From Acidimicrobiaceae bacterium (GTDB lineage Bacteria > Actinomycetota > Acidimicrobiia > Acidimicrobiales > Salinilacustritrichaceae): a stretch of DNA of 6,957 bases. The stretch lies in contig DMTU01000264.1 of the NCBI GenBank assembly GCA_003476595.1, positions 2,958-9,914 on the forward strand, read 5' to 3'. The notes beneath the pieces were generated by a model. It did not search any database. It saw only the letters and a list, made by a program, of their open reading frames with translations, and had not been told where the DNA came from. Shown here in pieces: positions 1 through 6,762 of the stretch (within the stretch, counting starts at the first letter, position 1; the number at the start of each line of letters is the position of its first letter). The translations under genes were made by a program, and so were the position numbers.

Positions 1-501
1 CCCCGGAGCATCGCCCTCGACACCGCCCCGCTCGAGACCGCCCCGAGCCTCGACGACGTCCAGGCGGACGCGCTGCTGGCGATGCGACGCCCGCGTACCA
101 TCGAGGACGACGAGTGCCGCCCCGACGGCAGCTACGACCCGGCCGCCGCTCCGTTCCTGCTGTGGGGCGGCGAGGCCCTCGAGGGCGCCACCGGCCCCAC
201 GCTCCACCCCGGCCCCGACGGCCAGCTCGTGGGGTGGGCGACCATGGAGAACCGGATGGTGATCCACCGCCTCCCCCGCCGGGGCGACCGCATCCAGTCC
301 TTCGGCGCCGTGGTCGAGATCCGGGACAAGACGACCCACCGGGTCATGTGGGGCTACGACCTCGATCGGGGCGACCTCCTCGTCGCCTTCGAGGTCGTCG
401 ACGTGGCACTGGACACCGTCAGTCGCCGGGCGGTGCCGATCCCCGAGGAGCTGCGCGGCCACGCCGAGGACCGCTTCCGGCCCGAGCTCCTCCCCCGCTG
501 A
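1..501 (+). CDS. Hotdog-fold thioesterase-like protein, C-terminal part (5' truncated by window edge)
   Basis: The reading frame is open from base 1 to a TGA at 499-501, giving 166 residues, and its true start lies outside the window. An ATG at 82 is internal and has no convincing Shine-Dalgarno sequence. Residues about 80-150 look like one hotdog unit: a basic turn with GDR (95-97), strands reading FGAVVEI and VMWGYD, the phrase DKTTHRV (109-115), a hydrophobic strand LLVAFEVVDVALD, and the ending RRAVPIPEELR (142-152). That ending resembles the closing strand of acyl-CoA/acyl-ACP thioesterases and related 4HBT proteins. The stretch before residue 80 is low in recognisable motifs and may link two hotdog units. 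The catalytic acid cannot be assigned because the N-terminus is missing. The substrate is unknown; a fatty acyl or aryl thioester is the family expectation. It converges with acpS, 63 bases away. The fold is fairly likely, the enzymatic activity is inferred. Confidence 0.6.
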   Translation, partial: PRSIALDTAPLETAPSLDDVQADALLAMRRPRTIEDDECRPDGSYDPAAAPFLLWGGEALEGATGPTLHPGPDGQLVGWATMENRMVIHRLPRRGDRIQSFGAVVEIRDKTTHRVMWGYDLDRGDLLVAFEVVDVALDTVSRRAVPIPEELRGHAEDRFRPELLPR

Positions 502-508
502 TCGTTCT

Positions 509-549
509 GGGCCGCGGTCCGCGCCTCGGACGCGCCCTCGGCGCGGCCC
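509..549. terminator. GC-rich hairpin between convergent genes, possible bidirectional terminator
   Basis: A perfect 8-bp inverted repeat (GGGCCGCG at 509-516, CGCGGCCC at 542-549) encloses a smaller perfect 5-bp stem (GTCCG 517-521, CGGAC 527-531, 5-base loop). A competing stem, GCGCC 532-536 with GGCGC 540-544, is also possible. It lies between the stop codons of the thioesterase-like gene and acpS, where a shared terminator is expected. Neither side has a T-tract, so it is not a classical intrinsic terminator; a hairpin-only actinobacterial terminator is possible. In sequence this rich in G+C, some pairing is expected by chance. Confidence 0.4.
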
Positions 550-564
550 GGTTCGGAGGTGGGA

Positions 565-957
565 CTACCCGAGGGCGACGACGACCGCACCCGCCGAGGT
601 GGCGGTGTGGGTGAGGCTGAGCTGCCAGGCCCGCACGCCGAGGTCCACGGCGAGCAGCTCGGCCGCGCCGACGACGCGGAGGGACGGCTGGCCGCCGTCG
701 GCCCGGAGCACCTCGACGTCGTGGAAGCCGAAAGCCCCGAGGCCGACGCCCATGGCCTTCATGACCGCTTCCTTGGCCGCGAAGCGGGCGGCGTAGCGCT
801 CCGCCGGGTCGTTCGCCGTCTCGGCGTAGGCCCGCTCGCCGTCGGTGAACATGCGCGCCCGCATGGACGGCGTGCGCGCCAGCGACACCCGGAAGCGGTC
901 GACGTCGACGAGGTCGATGCCGACACCGAGCACGCCGACCGGGCTCACGACCGGCAT
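565..957 (-). CDS. acpS: Holo-[acyl-carrier-protein] synthase AcpS
   Basis: AcpS moves 4'-phosphopantetheine from CoA to a serine of acyl carrier protein, activating it for fatty-acid (and sometimes polyketide) synthesis in the cytoplasm. The 130-residue protein has the family's usual size. It carries the signature GVGIDLVDVDRF at 11-22 (metal-binding Asp15), the second signature FAAKEAVMKAMG at 59-70 (Lys62 and Glu63, the metal/CoA site), and LSLTHT (113-118) near the C-terminus, matching the usual SLSHT-type strand. It starts 7 bases after the stop of the long glmS, so the two are almost certainly co-transcribed. The ATG at 957 has only a poor ribosome-binding site. A GTG three codons later (948-946) has GGGGA about 8 bases upstream and is a serious alternative start, and a GTG at 933-931 would give the common short N-terminus. 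The function is secure; the start is not. Confidence 0.95.
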   Translation of the reverse strand: MPVVSPVGVLGVGIDLVDVDRFRVSLARTPSMRARMFTDGERAYAETANDPAERYAARFAAKEAVMKAMGVGLGAFGFHDVEVLRADGGQPSLRVVGAAELLAVDLGVRAWQLSLTHTATSAGAVVVALG

Positions 958-964
958 CCCCCGC

Positions 965-3900
965 TCAGGACCGCCACCGATCGGCCAGCAGGCTGATGGG
1001 CAGGGTCAGCAGGTCCACGACCGGGACCTCGGCGAGCAGGTCGTCGCGGAAGGTCGGCTCGGTCTCGGTCACGGCGTCGCGCAGCGCGGCGAGGCGGCGG
1101 CGGTAGCCCGACAGCACGCCCCGGGCCGACGCGACCGAGAGCCGGTCGGCGAAGCGCACGTGCAGCAGCGTGATGCCGGTGGTGGTGCCGTCCTTGACCT
1201 CGGGGACGATGACGATGGTGCGGTCGTCGCTGCGGCCCCGACCGACCAGCAGCTCCTGGTCGGCGGCCACCTGGTGCTTGGTGCCGCGCAGCACCGGGTT
1301 CTGCTCGGTGCGCAGGGGCAGGTCGCGGGCGATGCCACCCCGGTCGACCACGGTGATCGTGGCGCCGGCGCCGGAGGTGTCGTCGACGGTGCCCTCGATG
1401 CGGTAGCGGGTGTAGCCCACCACCTCCTCCACGGCCGGCGACACGTCGGCGAGCGTGCGCAGGTTCTTGTAGGTGAGGCGGTCGCGGGGCGCACCGGCGG
1501 CCAGGACCTCGCGCACGAGGGGCACCTCGAGCATGGACTCGTCGGTGCGGGAGATGCCCACGGTGACGGTCTTGGCCTGGTGCTTGATGGCGTCGATGGG
1601 CCGGGTGAGCTCGTCGATGGCGCGGGTGAGCGCGGCCGTGAGGTCCTCGACCAGCACCGAGGGCGTGCCGACCTTGCCGTGGTCGAGCTGGTAGGCGTCG
1701 AGGGACACGGCCCCGATGGCGTAGCGGAGCAGGTTCGCGGTGCGCACCGCGGTGGAGGCCTCGAGGTGCCCGTCGTAGCGACCGGCGCGGAGGCCGTCGA
1801 AGAACGCCTGCACCGGCGGCATCACGGACCCGCGCAGCTCGGACAGGACCCGCTCGCCGTCGAGGGCGCCGCCCTCGATGGCCGCCTCGATGCCGCCGCG
1901 GACCTCCTTCAGGGGCGTGGCCTGCGCGTCGATGGCGAGGGCGGCCTCGTAGCCGAACAGGTGCCCGACCATGGTGGCGAGGATGAACGCCAGCGCCTCG
2001 TGGGTCTCGGGCACGGTGAGCACGGCCAGGGCGGCGGCGAAGCGGGCCTCGCCCTCGGTGGCGATGACGATCGGCGCCGCCTTGTGGGCCCGGTAGATCG
2101 CCACCTCCTTGGCCACGTCGTCGACGTTGGAGCCGGTGAGGCCGGCGGCGCAGACGAGGATCAGCGGCTCGGAGGACAGGTCGATGTGCTTCTTGTCCTC
2201 GGTGGCATCGCAGGCGATCGACTTGTAGCAGAGCTCGGAGAGCTTGATCCGCAGCTCCTCGGCGGCGATGCGGTTGGTGCCGTTGCCGACCAGGGCCCAG
2301 TAGCGCCGGGGCGGGCACCACTCGTGGGCGGCCTCGGCGATGGCGGGCCGGGTCTCCAGCGTGGCCCGCATGGCGTCGGGCAGGTCGCGCATGGCGCGCA
2401 GCAGGCTCTGGTCGGGCTCCTCGCCCCACTCGGCCGCGATGGCGATGGCCAGCAGGTTCCCGGCCGCGATCTGGGCGTAGAACGCCTTGGTCGACGGCAC
2501 CGCCATCTCCACGTCGCGCCCGTCGGAGGTGTAGAGCACGCCCTCGGCCCGGTCGGTGAGATCCGAGCCGCGCCGGTTGACGATGGCGATGACCGACGCA
2601 CCCCGACCGCGGACCAGGTCCACCGTGCGGTTCGTGTCGGTGGTCGTGCCCGACTGGCTGATGGCGATGATCAGCGTGTCGGACATGTCGCTGCGGAGCC
2701 GGAAGCCGGACAGCTCCGTGGCCGGGATGGCCTCCAGCTGCACGCCCCGGCGGTCGGCGGCGTCGGCGAGGAGGGCAGCCAGCCCGCGGCCGGCGATCGA
2801 TGCGGTGCCCTGCCCGATCGCGAGGATGCGGGTGATCGAGCCATCGGCGAGCCGGGCCCGGATGTCGGACGGGAAGGAGTCCTCGGGCAGCACGACCCGC
2901 AGCTCGTCGCCGTCCTCGACCAGGCGGCCGCGCAGGGTCTTGTGGAAGCTCACCGGCGACTCGGTGATCTCCTTGAGCAGGAAGTGCGGGAAGTCGCCCC
3001 GGTCGATGTCCCGCGTGGTGATGGTGGCGGTGACCACGTCGTCTTCGGTGACGGGCAGGACGGTGCCGTCGTAGGCGATCCGCTCGATGCCCTCGAGGCT
3101 CCCGGCCTTGGCCCCGTCGAGCAGCAGGATCTGGCCGCGGCTGGCGTTGGGGTTGTCCGGGTTGGCCGGGGTCTCGCCGTCCATGCGCACGTAGCGGCTG
3201 GTCTCCTCGACCAGGCCGTAGGGCTCGGAGGCGACGATGTAGGCGTCGTCGACCAGGCCGACGTAGAGCGCCTGGCCCGAGCCGCGCAGCGCCAGGGCGA
3301 AGGCGTCGGGGCGCCCGGCCACGGTGGCGGCGATGGCGACGCTGCCCTCGAAGGACGCCACGCTGGCGCGGAAGGCCTCGAGCGCGTCGTCGCCGGCCAC
3401 CACCCGGCGGGACACGAGCGTGGGGATGACCTTGGCGTCGGTGGTGACCTCGGCGTGGATCGAGAGGCCGTTCACCGACTTCAGGTCGGCGAAGTTGTCG
3501 ACGTCGCCGTTGAGCGCCGCGGCCACGAACGGGCCGACCTCGGCCTGCTCGTGCTCCAGGGAGTCCAGCGGGTGGGCGTTGGCCTCGGAGATGATGCCGA
3601 CGCTGGCCCAGCGGGTGTGGCCGAGCACGACCGCCTGGGCGTCGGGCGATGCGAGCGCCAGGCGCAGCAGCTCGTCCCCCACGATGTGGGCGCGGATGGC
3701 GGCGGTGTTGTCACCGAGCTCGCCGATCTCGGCGGCGGCCTTGTAGGCGAAGGCCAGCTGGCTGGCCGGGCCGCCGTCGCCGTCGACGAGGCGCACGGCG
3801 CGCGAGCGCAGCAGGGGGTCGTCGGCGCGCCCGTCCAGCAGGCCGGCGACGGCCGGGTCCGACGGGTCGAGCCCGTGGTCGCGGACGAGCACCATGACGC

Positions 3901-4426
3901 CGGCGGAGTCCCGGCCCCGGACCTCGAGGCGGTCGATGGCCGACAGCGCCTGCTCGATCTGGGTGCAGGCCTCGACCGCGGACCAGCCGGTGTCGCGTCC
4001 GACCAGGGTGGCGACGCCGTCGGCGAGGCGCAGCCGGTCCCGCTCGATGGTCCACGCCGCGTCCTTGACCCGGACGGCGGCGGCGTTGCGGGCCTCGGTG
4101 TCGTCGTCGACGACCAGCAGGCCGAGGGCGGCGTCGAGCTCGACCACGGTCTGGCCGAGGGTCTTGGCCAGACCCCGGATGCGCGACGAGGCCGCGGTGT
4201 CGGTGAGCAGCAGGCGCACGCCCCGGGGGCCGTGCAGGTCATCGGCCACCTGCTCGAGGTCCACGGCGACCTCCTGCAGCGCGTCGATCGCCGGCCCGGC
4301 CGCAGGCGCGTCGTCGATGGCACGGCGCAGCGACTGCACGCCACGGTCGAGGGCAGCCACCACCGGCTCGGCCGGGAGATCGACCCGGTCGACGGGGCGC
4401 CGGAGGACGGCGATGATTCCGCACAT
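965..4426 (-). CDS. glmS: Long-form glutamine--fructose-6-phosphate aminotransferase (GlmS type) with large insertions and C-terminal extension
   Basis: Predicted to make D-glucosamine-6-phosphate from D-fructose-6-phosphate and L-glutamine. At 1153 residues it is nearly double the usual ~610. Glutaminase parts: Cys2 in MCGI (the N-terminal nucleophile, which fixes the start), RGRDSAG 170-176, HTRWAS 270-275, NGD 306-308 and TDAKVI 329-334. PHFLLKEI (480-487) links to SIS1, which carries AISQSGTTTDT (588-598) and PSTKAF (644-649). SIS2 (about 705-830) keeps the E. coli isomerase residues at exact spacing: Glu481, Lys485, Glu488 and His504 correspond to Glu724, Lys728, Glu731 and His747. The C-tail motif (E. 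coli AKSVTVE, with Lys603) appears as AKTVTVG at 951-957. Extra segments lie at about 12-160, 180-265 and 836-940, plus 958-1153; none is recognised. There is no clear ribosome-binding site. I believe related long SIS proteins occur in Acidimicrobiia. Activity is inferred; a specialised aminosugar enzyme is possible. Confidence 0.88.
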   Translation of the reverse strand: MCGIIAVLRRPVDRVDLPAEPVVAALDRGVQSLRRAIDDAPAAGPAIDALQEVAVDLEQVADDLHGPRGVRLLLTDTAASSRIRGLAKTLGQTVVELDAALGLLVVDDDTEARNAAAVRVKDAAWTIERDRLRLADGVATLVGRDTGWSAVEACTQIEQALSAIDRLEVRGRDSAGVMVLVRDHGLDPSDPAVAGLLDGRADDPLLRSRAVRLVDGDGGPASQLAFAYKAAAEIGELGDNTAAIRAHIVGDELLRLALASPDAQAVVLGHTRWASVGIISEANAHPLDSLEHEQAEVGPFVAAALNGDVDNFADLKSVNGLSIHAEVTTDAKVIPTLVSRRVVAGDDALEAFRASVASFEGSVAIAATVAGRPDAFALALRGSGQALYVGLVDDAYIVASEPYGLVEETSRYVRMDGETPANPDNPNASRGQILLLDGAKAGSLEGIERIAYDGTVLPVTEDDVVTATITTRDIDRGDFPHFLLKEITESPVSFHKTLRGRLVEDGDELRVVLPEDSFPSDIRARLADGSITRILAIGQGTASIAGRGLAALLADAADRRGVQLEAIPATELSGFRLRSDMSDTLIIAISQSGTTTDTNRTVDLVRGRGASVIAIVNRRGSDLTDRAEGVLYTSDGRDVEMAVPSTKAFYAQIAAGNLLAIAIAAEWGEEPDQSLLRAMRDLPDAMRATLETRPAIAEAAHEWCPPRRYWALVGNGTNRIAAEELRIKLSELCYKSIACDATEDKKHIDLSSEPLILVCAAGLTGSNVDDVAKEVAIYRAHKAAPIVIATEGEARFAAALAVLTVPETHEALAFILATMVGHLFGYEAALAIDAQATPLKEVRGGIEAAIEGGALDGERVLSELRGSVMPPVQAFFDGLRAGRYDGHLEASTAVRTANLLRYAIGAVSLDAYQLDHGKVGTPSVLVEDLTAALTRAIDELTRPIDAIKHQAKTVTVGISRTDESMLEVPLVREVLAAGAPRDRLTYKNLRTLADVSPAVEEVVGYTRYRIEGTVDDTSGAGATITVVDRGGIARDLPLRTEQNPVLRGTKHQVAADQELLVGRGRSDDRTIVIVPEVKDGTTTGITLLHVRFADRLSVASARGVLSGYRRRLAALRDAVTETEPTFRDDLLAEVPVVDLLTLPISLLADRWRS

Positions 4427-4434
4427 GGCCGACC

Positions 4435-4440
4435 ATTCTG
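4435..4440 (-). promoter_or_regulatory. Weak -10-like hexamer upstream of glmS
   Basis: On the minus strand CAGAAT matches the TATAAT consensus at four of six positions and ends 8 bases before the glmS ATG. The 20 bases before that ATG have no purine-rich ribosome-binding site. This spacing would suit a leaderless or very short leader transcript, but no -35 element is visible and the match is weak. Read-through from the lipoprotein gene, 79 bases upstream, is equally possible. Confidence 0.2.
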
Positions 4441-4443
4441 CCC

Positions 4444-4459
4444 GGTCCGGCCCCGGACC
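4444..4459. repeat. Perfect 7-bp inverted repeat (hairpin) upstream of glmS
   Basis: GGTCCGG (4444-4450) and CCGGACC (4453-4459) are exact reverse complements separated by two bases. The repeat lies between the lipoprotein stop and the glmS start. It could form a short hairpin in the minus-strand transcript or act as a dyad binding site. There is no T-tract, so a terminator role is not supported. In GC-rich DNA this may be chance. Confidence 0.3.
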
Positions 4460-4480
4460 CCACCGGACGGGCGCTTTCCG

Positions 4481-4493
4481 GAACTGGCAGTTC
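4481..4493. promoter_or_regulatory. 13-bp dyad GAACTGGCAGTTC, candidate operator
   Basis: GAACTG (4481-4486) and CAGTTC (4488-4493) form a perfect palindrome around one central G. It overlaps the 8-bp palindrome TTCCGGAA (4476-4483). The site is 12 bases past the lipoprotein stop and about 55 bases before the glmS start, and is noticeably more AT-containing than its surroundings. Size and symmetry fit a homodimeric repressor site controlling glmS. No regulator is encoded in the window and no second copy was noticed, so the role is a guess. Confidence 0.3.
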
Positions 4494-4505
4494 TGCTGTC
4501 GCGGC

Positions 4506-5348
4506 TCAGTCGGTGGCCCGGAAGGTCACGACCCGGCCGTCCTCGCCCACCAGCACCAGGCGGTCGGCGTCGATCGACCAGGTGGCCGTGCCGGTCAGGG
4601 CGGCCCAGAACCGGTCGGCGTACTCCTCGAGGTCGGGACAGGCCTGGAGCTCGCGCACCGGCGCGCCGGTGAACACGACCTCGTCACCGTCGACCTCGTA
4701 CCGAAGACCTTCGGTGGCCTCGCCGTCCGTCTCGCCGAAGCCGAACCCGTTGCAGCCGTCGTCACCCGTGACGAAGCCGCTCTCCTCGAACCGCACGATC
4801 CCGGGCTGCTCCACAGCCATGGACATGGCGGCGTCGTCCGGGTCCTGGCCGTCGGCGAACCCGTCGACCTCCCAGGTGGCGCCGACCAGCTCCCGATCGG
4901 GCTCGGCCACCTCGCGGTCGACGAAGCGCACCACCGTCTCCCCCGAGGTCAGCACCATGGTGTCCCCGTCCACGACGACCGTCGGCTCGGCCTGCAGCAC
5001 GCCGGCGAACCACTCGTCCTGGGCGTGGCGCTCGGGATCGCAACCCATCTCGGTGGTGCTCAGCTCCTCGACCAGCAGACGGTCGCCGTCGAGCTCGTAC
5101 CGGGCGCCGAGCTGGTTGCAGCCGAGCGATGCGCCCACCCGGCCGTCGTCGATGCGCAGCGAGATCACCGTCCCCTCGACCAGCGGGCGCGGCGCACCGG
5201 CCTCGGTCACCTCGATCGAGAGGTACTCGGCCGCCAGGGCAGCAGTGCGGCCGGCGGGGCCCACGGTGTCTACGGGCGCATCGTCGTCACCGCAGGCGCT
5301 CACGGTCGCGACCACGACCAGGGCGAGCAGGGCCAGCGCGTACCTCAT
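4506..5348 (-). CDS. Putative lipoprotein with two META (HslJ-like) domains
   Basis: The 280-residue protein opens with a lipoprotein signal peptide: MRY, a hydrophobic core (residues 4-16) and a lipobox VSAC with lipidated Cys19, followed by the acidic linker GDDDAP. The mature part reads as two META-type repeats (HslJ/META family). The first, about 40-143, has GCNQLGARY (76-84) and Cys103; the second, about 152-280, has GCNGFGFG (198-205) and Cys237. Each repeat therefore has a GCN cysteine plus one later cysteine, suggesting one disulphide per domain outside the membrane. META domains are linked to stress or antibiotic tolerance in some bacteria (E. coli HslJ), but the molecular role is unknown. 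The start is backed by the signal peptide and by GAAGGGG one base before the ATG, closer than ideal. It lies 60 bases after glmM and 79 before glmS, so co-transcription is plausible. A link to envelope maintenance is inferred from position only. Confidence 0.85.
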   Translation of the reverse strand: MRYALALLALVVVATVSACGDDDAPVDTVGPAGRTAALAAEYLSIEVTEAGAPRPLVEGTVISLRIDDGRVGASLGCNQLGARYELDGDRLLVEELSTTEMGCDPERHAQDEWFAGVLQAEPTVVVDGDTMVLTSGETVVRFVDREVAEPDRELVGATWEVDGFADGQDPDDAAMSMAVEQPGIVRFEESGFVTGDDGCNGFGFGETDGEATEGLRYEVDGDEVVFTGAPVRELQACPDLEEYADRFWAALTGTATWSIDADRLVLVGEDGRVVTFRATD

Positions 5349-5408
5349 GCCCCTTCGACGCTACGCAGCGACTGCCGGTTCCGGGAGGGTGGTCCGGCCC
5401 GAGGGCGG

Positions 5409-6755
5409 TCAGACGCCGGCGAGGCGGCGGACGGCGGCGGCCAGGGCGTCGGCCTCCTGCTGTGCCCGCTCGGCCGTGGGGGCCTCGACCATCACCCGGA
5501 TCAGGGGCTCCGTGCCCGACGGGCGGACCAGCACGCGCCCCTCGTCACCGAGGCGGGCCTCGGCATCGGCGACGTCGCCGGCCAGCCGCTCGACCAGGTC
5601 GGGGTCCCGCCGGTCGAGGCGCACGTTCACCAGCACCTGGGGCAGCGACGTCATCGCGTCAGCGGCCAGGTCCGCGAGCGGGCGTCCGGAGCGGTGCACC
5701 ACGTCGAGCAGGGTCAAAGCGGTGAGCAGGCCGTCGCCGGTGGTGGCGATGTCGGCCTGGATCACGTGGCCGGACTGCTCGCCGCCGAGGTTGAAGCCGC
5801 CTTCGCGCATCCCTTCCAGGACGTAGCGGTCGCCCACGCCGGTTTCGAGCAGGCTGATGCCGGCCTCGCGCAGTGCGATCTTGAGTCCGAGGTTGCTCAT
5901 CACGGTGGCCACGAGGACATCGTCCTTGAGTTTGCCCGAGGCTTTCAGCGCCACGGCGAGGATGGCCATGATCTCATCGCCGTCGACTACGTTTCCTTCA
6001 TGGTCCACGGCGAGGCAGCGGTCCGCGTCGCCGTCGTGCGCGATGCCCAGGTCGGCGCCGTGCGCCAGGACTGCCTGCGCCAGCGGCTCCAGGTGGGTCG
6101 ACCCGACGCCGTCGTTGATGTTGAGTCCGTCCGGTTCGGCGCCGATGACAATGACGTTGGCGCCGGCGTCCTTGAAGACCTGCGGGGAACAACCGCTGGC
6201 CGCGCCGTGGGCGCAGTCCAGCACTACCTTGAGTCCGTCCAGGCGGTGCGGGAGGGTGCCGAGCAGATGGACGATGTAGCGGTCCTCGGCGTCGGAGAAG
6301 CGCTGGATCCGGCCGACCTCGCCGCCCACCGGGCGGCGCGGTTCCTTGCCGAGCTGTGCCTCGATGGCGTTTTCCACGTCATCGGGAAGCTTCTGGCCGC
6401 CGCGGGCAAAGAACTTGATGCCGTTGTCCGGGGCGGGGTTGTGCGAGGCGGAGATCATCACGCCGAAGTCCGCGTCCAGGTCTGCCACCAGATAGGCCGC
6501 GGCCGGGGTGGGCAGCACACCGGCATCGTAGACGTCGATCCCGGAGCTGGACAGCCCCGCCTCCACGGCAGCCGCAATGAACTCACCGCTGGCGCGGGGG
6601 TCGCGGGCCACCACGGCGCGCGGCCGGGTTCCGCTGGTATTGCGGTCATGGCCAAGCACGACGGCGGCGGCCTGGGCCAGCTGCAACGCCAGTTCGGCCG
6701 TCAGCAGGCCGTTAGCCAAACCCCGGACACCATCTGTTCCAAATAATCTAGACAT
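5409..6755 (-). CDS. glmM: Phosphoglucosamine mutase GlmM
   Basis: GlmM converts glucosamine-6-phosphate to glucosamine-1-phosphate, the step between GlmS and GlmU on the way to UDP-GlcNAc and peptidoglycan. The 448-residue product has the normal length. Motifs in order: FGTDGVRG (5-12), the phosphoserine loop SASHNP (102-107, Ser104 the phosphorylated residue), the metal loop DGDADR (241-246), the sugar-binding loop GGEQSG (324-329) and the phosphate-binding loop [10 protein letters not shown] (411-420). An upstream in-frame ATG at 6911 would add 52 residues, but these run through the rpsI terminator and match nothing in the family. MSRLFGTDG at 6755 is the family start, preceded by a -10 box with leaderless spacing. 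Oddity: residues 1 to about 320 look like the Micrococcaceae form and residues 333-448 like another actinobacterial lineage, with a matching codon-use change, so the gene may be a mosaic. The function call is unaffected. Confidence 0.96.
   Translation of the reverse strand: MSRLFGTDGVRGLANGLLTAELALQLAQAAAVVLGHDRNTSGTRPRAVVARDPRASGEFIAAAVEAGLSSSGIDVYDAGVLPTPAAAYLVADLDADFGVMISASHNPAPDNGIKFFARGGQKLPDDVENAIEAQLGKEPRRPVGGEVGRIQRFSDAEDRYIVHLLGTLPHRLDGLKVVLDCAHGAASGCSPQVFKDAGANVIVIGAEPDGLNINDGVGSTHLEPLAQAVLAHGADLGIAHDGDADRCLAVDHEGNVVDGDEIMAILAVALKASGKLKDDVLVATVMSNLGLKIALREAGISLLETGVGDRYVLEGMREGGFNLGGEQSGHVIQADIATTGDGLLTALTLLDVVHRSGRPLADLAADAMTSLPQVLVNVRLDRRDPDLVERLAGDVADAEARLGDEGRVLVRPSGTEPLIRVMVEAPTAERAQQEADALAAAVRRLAGV
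5757..5804. other. Probable mosaic junction inside glmM (assembly chimera or recombination point)
   Basis: This interval encodes GlmM residues 318-333 around the near-universal GGEQSGH loop. On its right, residues 1-318 use GAA for 8 of 16 glutamates and contain AAA, AGA and TTA codons. On its left, residues 326-448 use GAG for all 8. The flanking protein sequence also changes type here: the Arthrobacter-like sequence I would expect after GGEQSGHVI does not follow. A conserved stretch shared by two genomes is a typical place both for assembler mis-joins and for homologous recombination. The sequence alone cannot separate these. Confidence 0.55.
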
Positions 6756-6762
6756 CGGGTCA

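Noticed and set aside
945..2429. Minus-strand 494-codon frame overlapping glmS
   Set aside because: The translation is dominated by Arg, Pro, Ala and His, typical of the out-of-frame reading of a high-GC gene, and lies wholly inside the GlmS coding sequence.
4239..4463. Short minus-strand frame starting at an ATG 10 bases upstream of the glmS ATG
   Set aside because: It is out of frame with glmS and Arg/Pro-rich. GlmS must begin MCGI so that Cys becomes the N-terminal nucleophile after Met removal.
4427..4505. glmS ribozyme or riboswitch upstream of glmS
   Set aside because: The gap is only 79 bases and shows none of the pseudoknotted core of the known ribozyme, which is larger and mainly found in Firmicutes.
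845..4672. Very long plus-strand open frame (1275 codons) antisense to glmS
   Set aside because: Its product is a low-complexity Gly/Val/Asp/His-rich string with no family features. It is the expected mirror of a GC-rich coding strand with G/C in third positions, and it overlaps a well-recognised GlmS.
5349..5408. Terminator or promoter between glmM and the lipoprotein gene
   Set aside because: Only a 4-bp stem (CGCT/AGCG) and a TAGCGT box 9 bases before the lipoprotein ATG are visible; neither is strong enough to annotate.
3894..6746. Plus-strand open frame of 950 codons antisense to glmM, the lipoprotein gene and part of glmS
   Set aside because: It spans three genes with clear motifs on the other strand, crosses their intergenic gaps and has compositionally biased, motif-free sequence.
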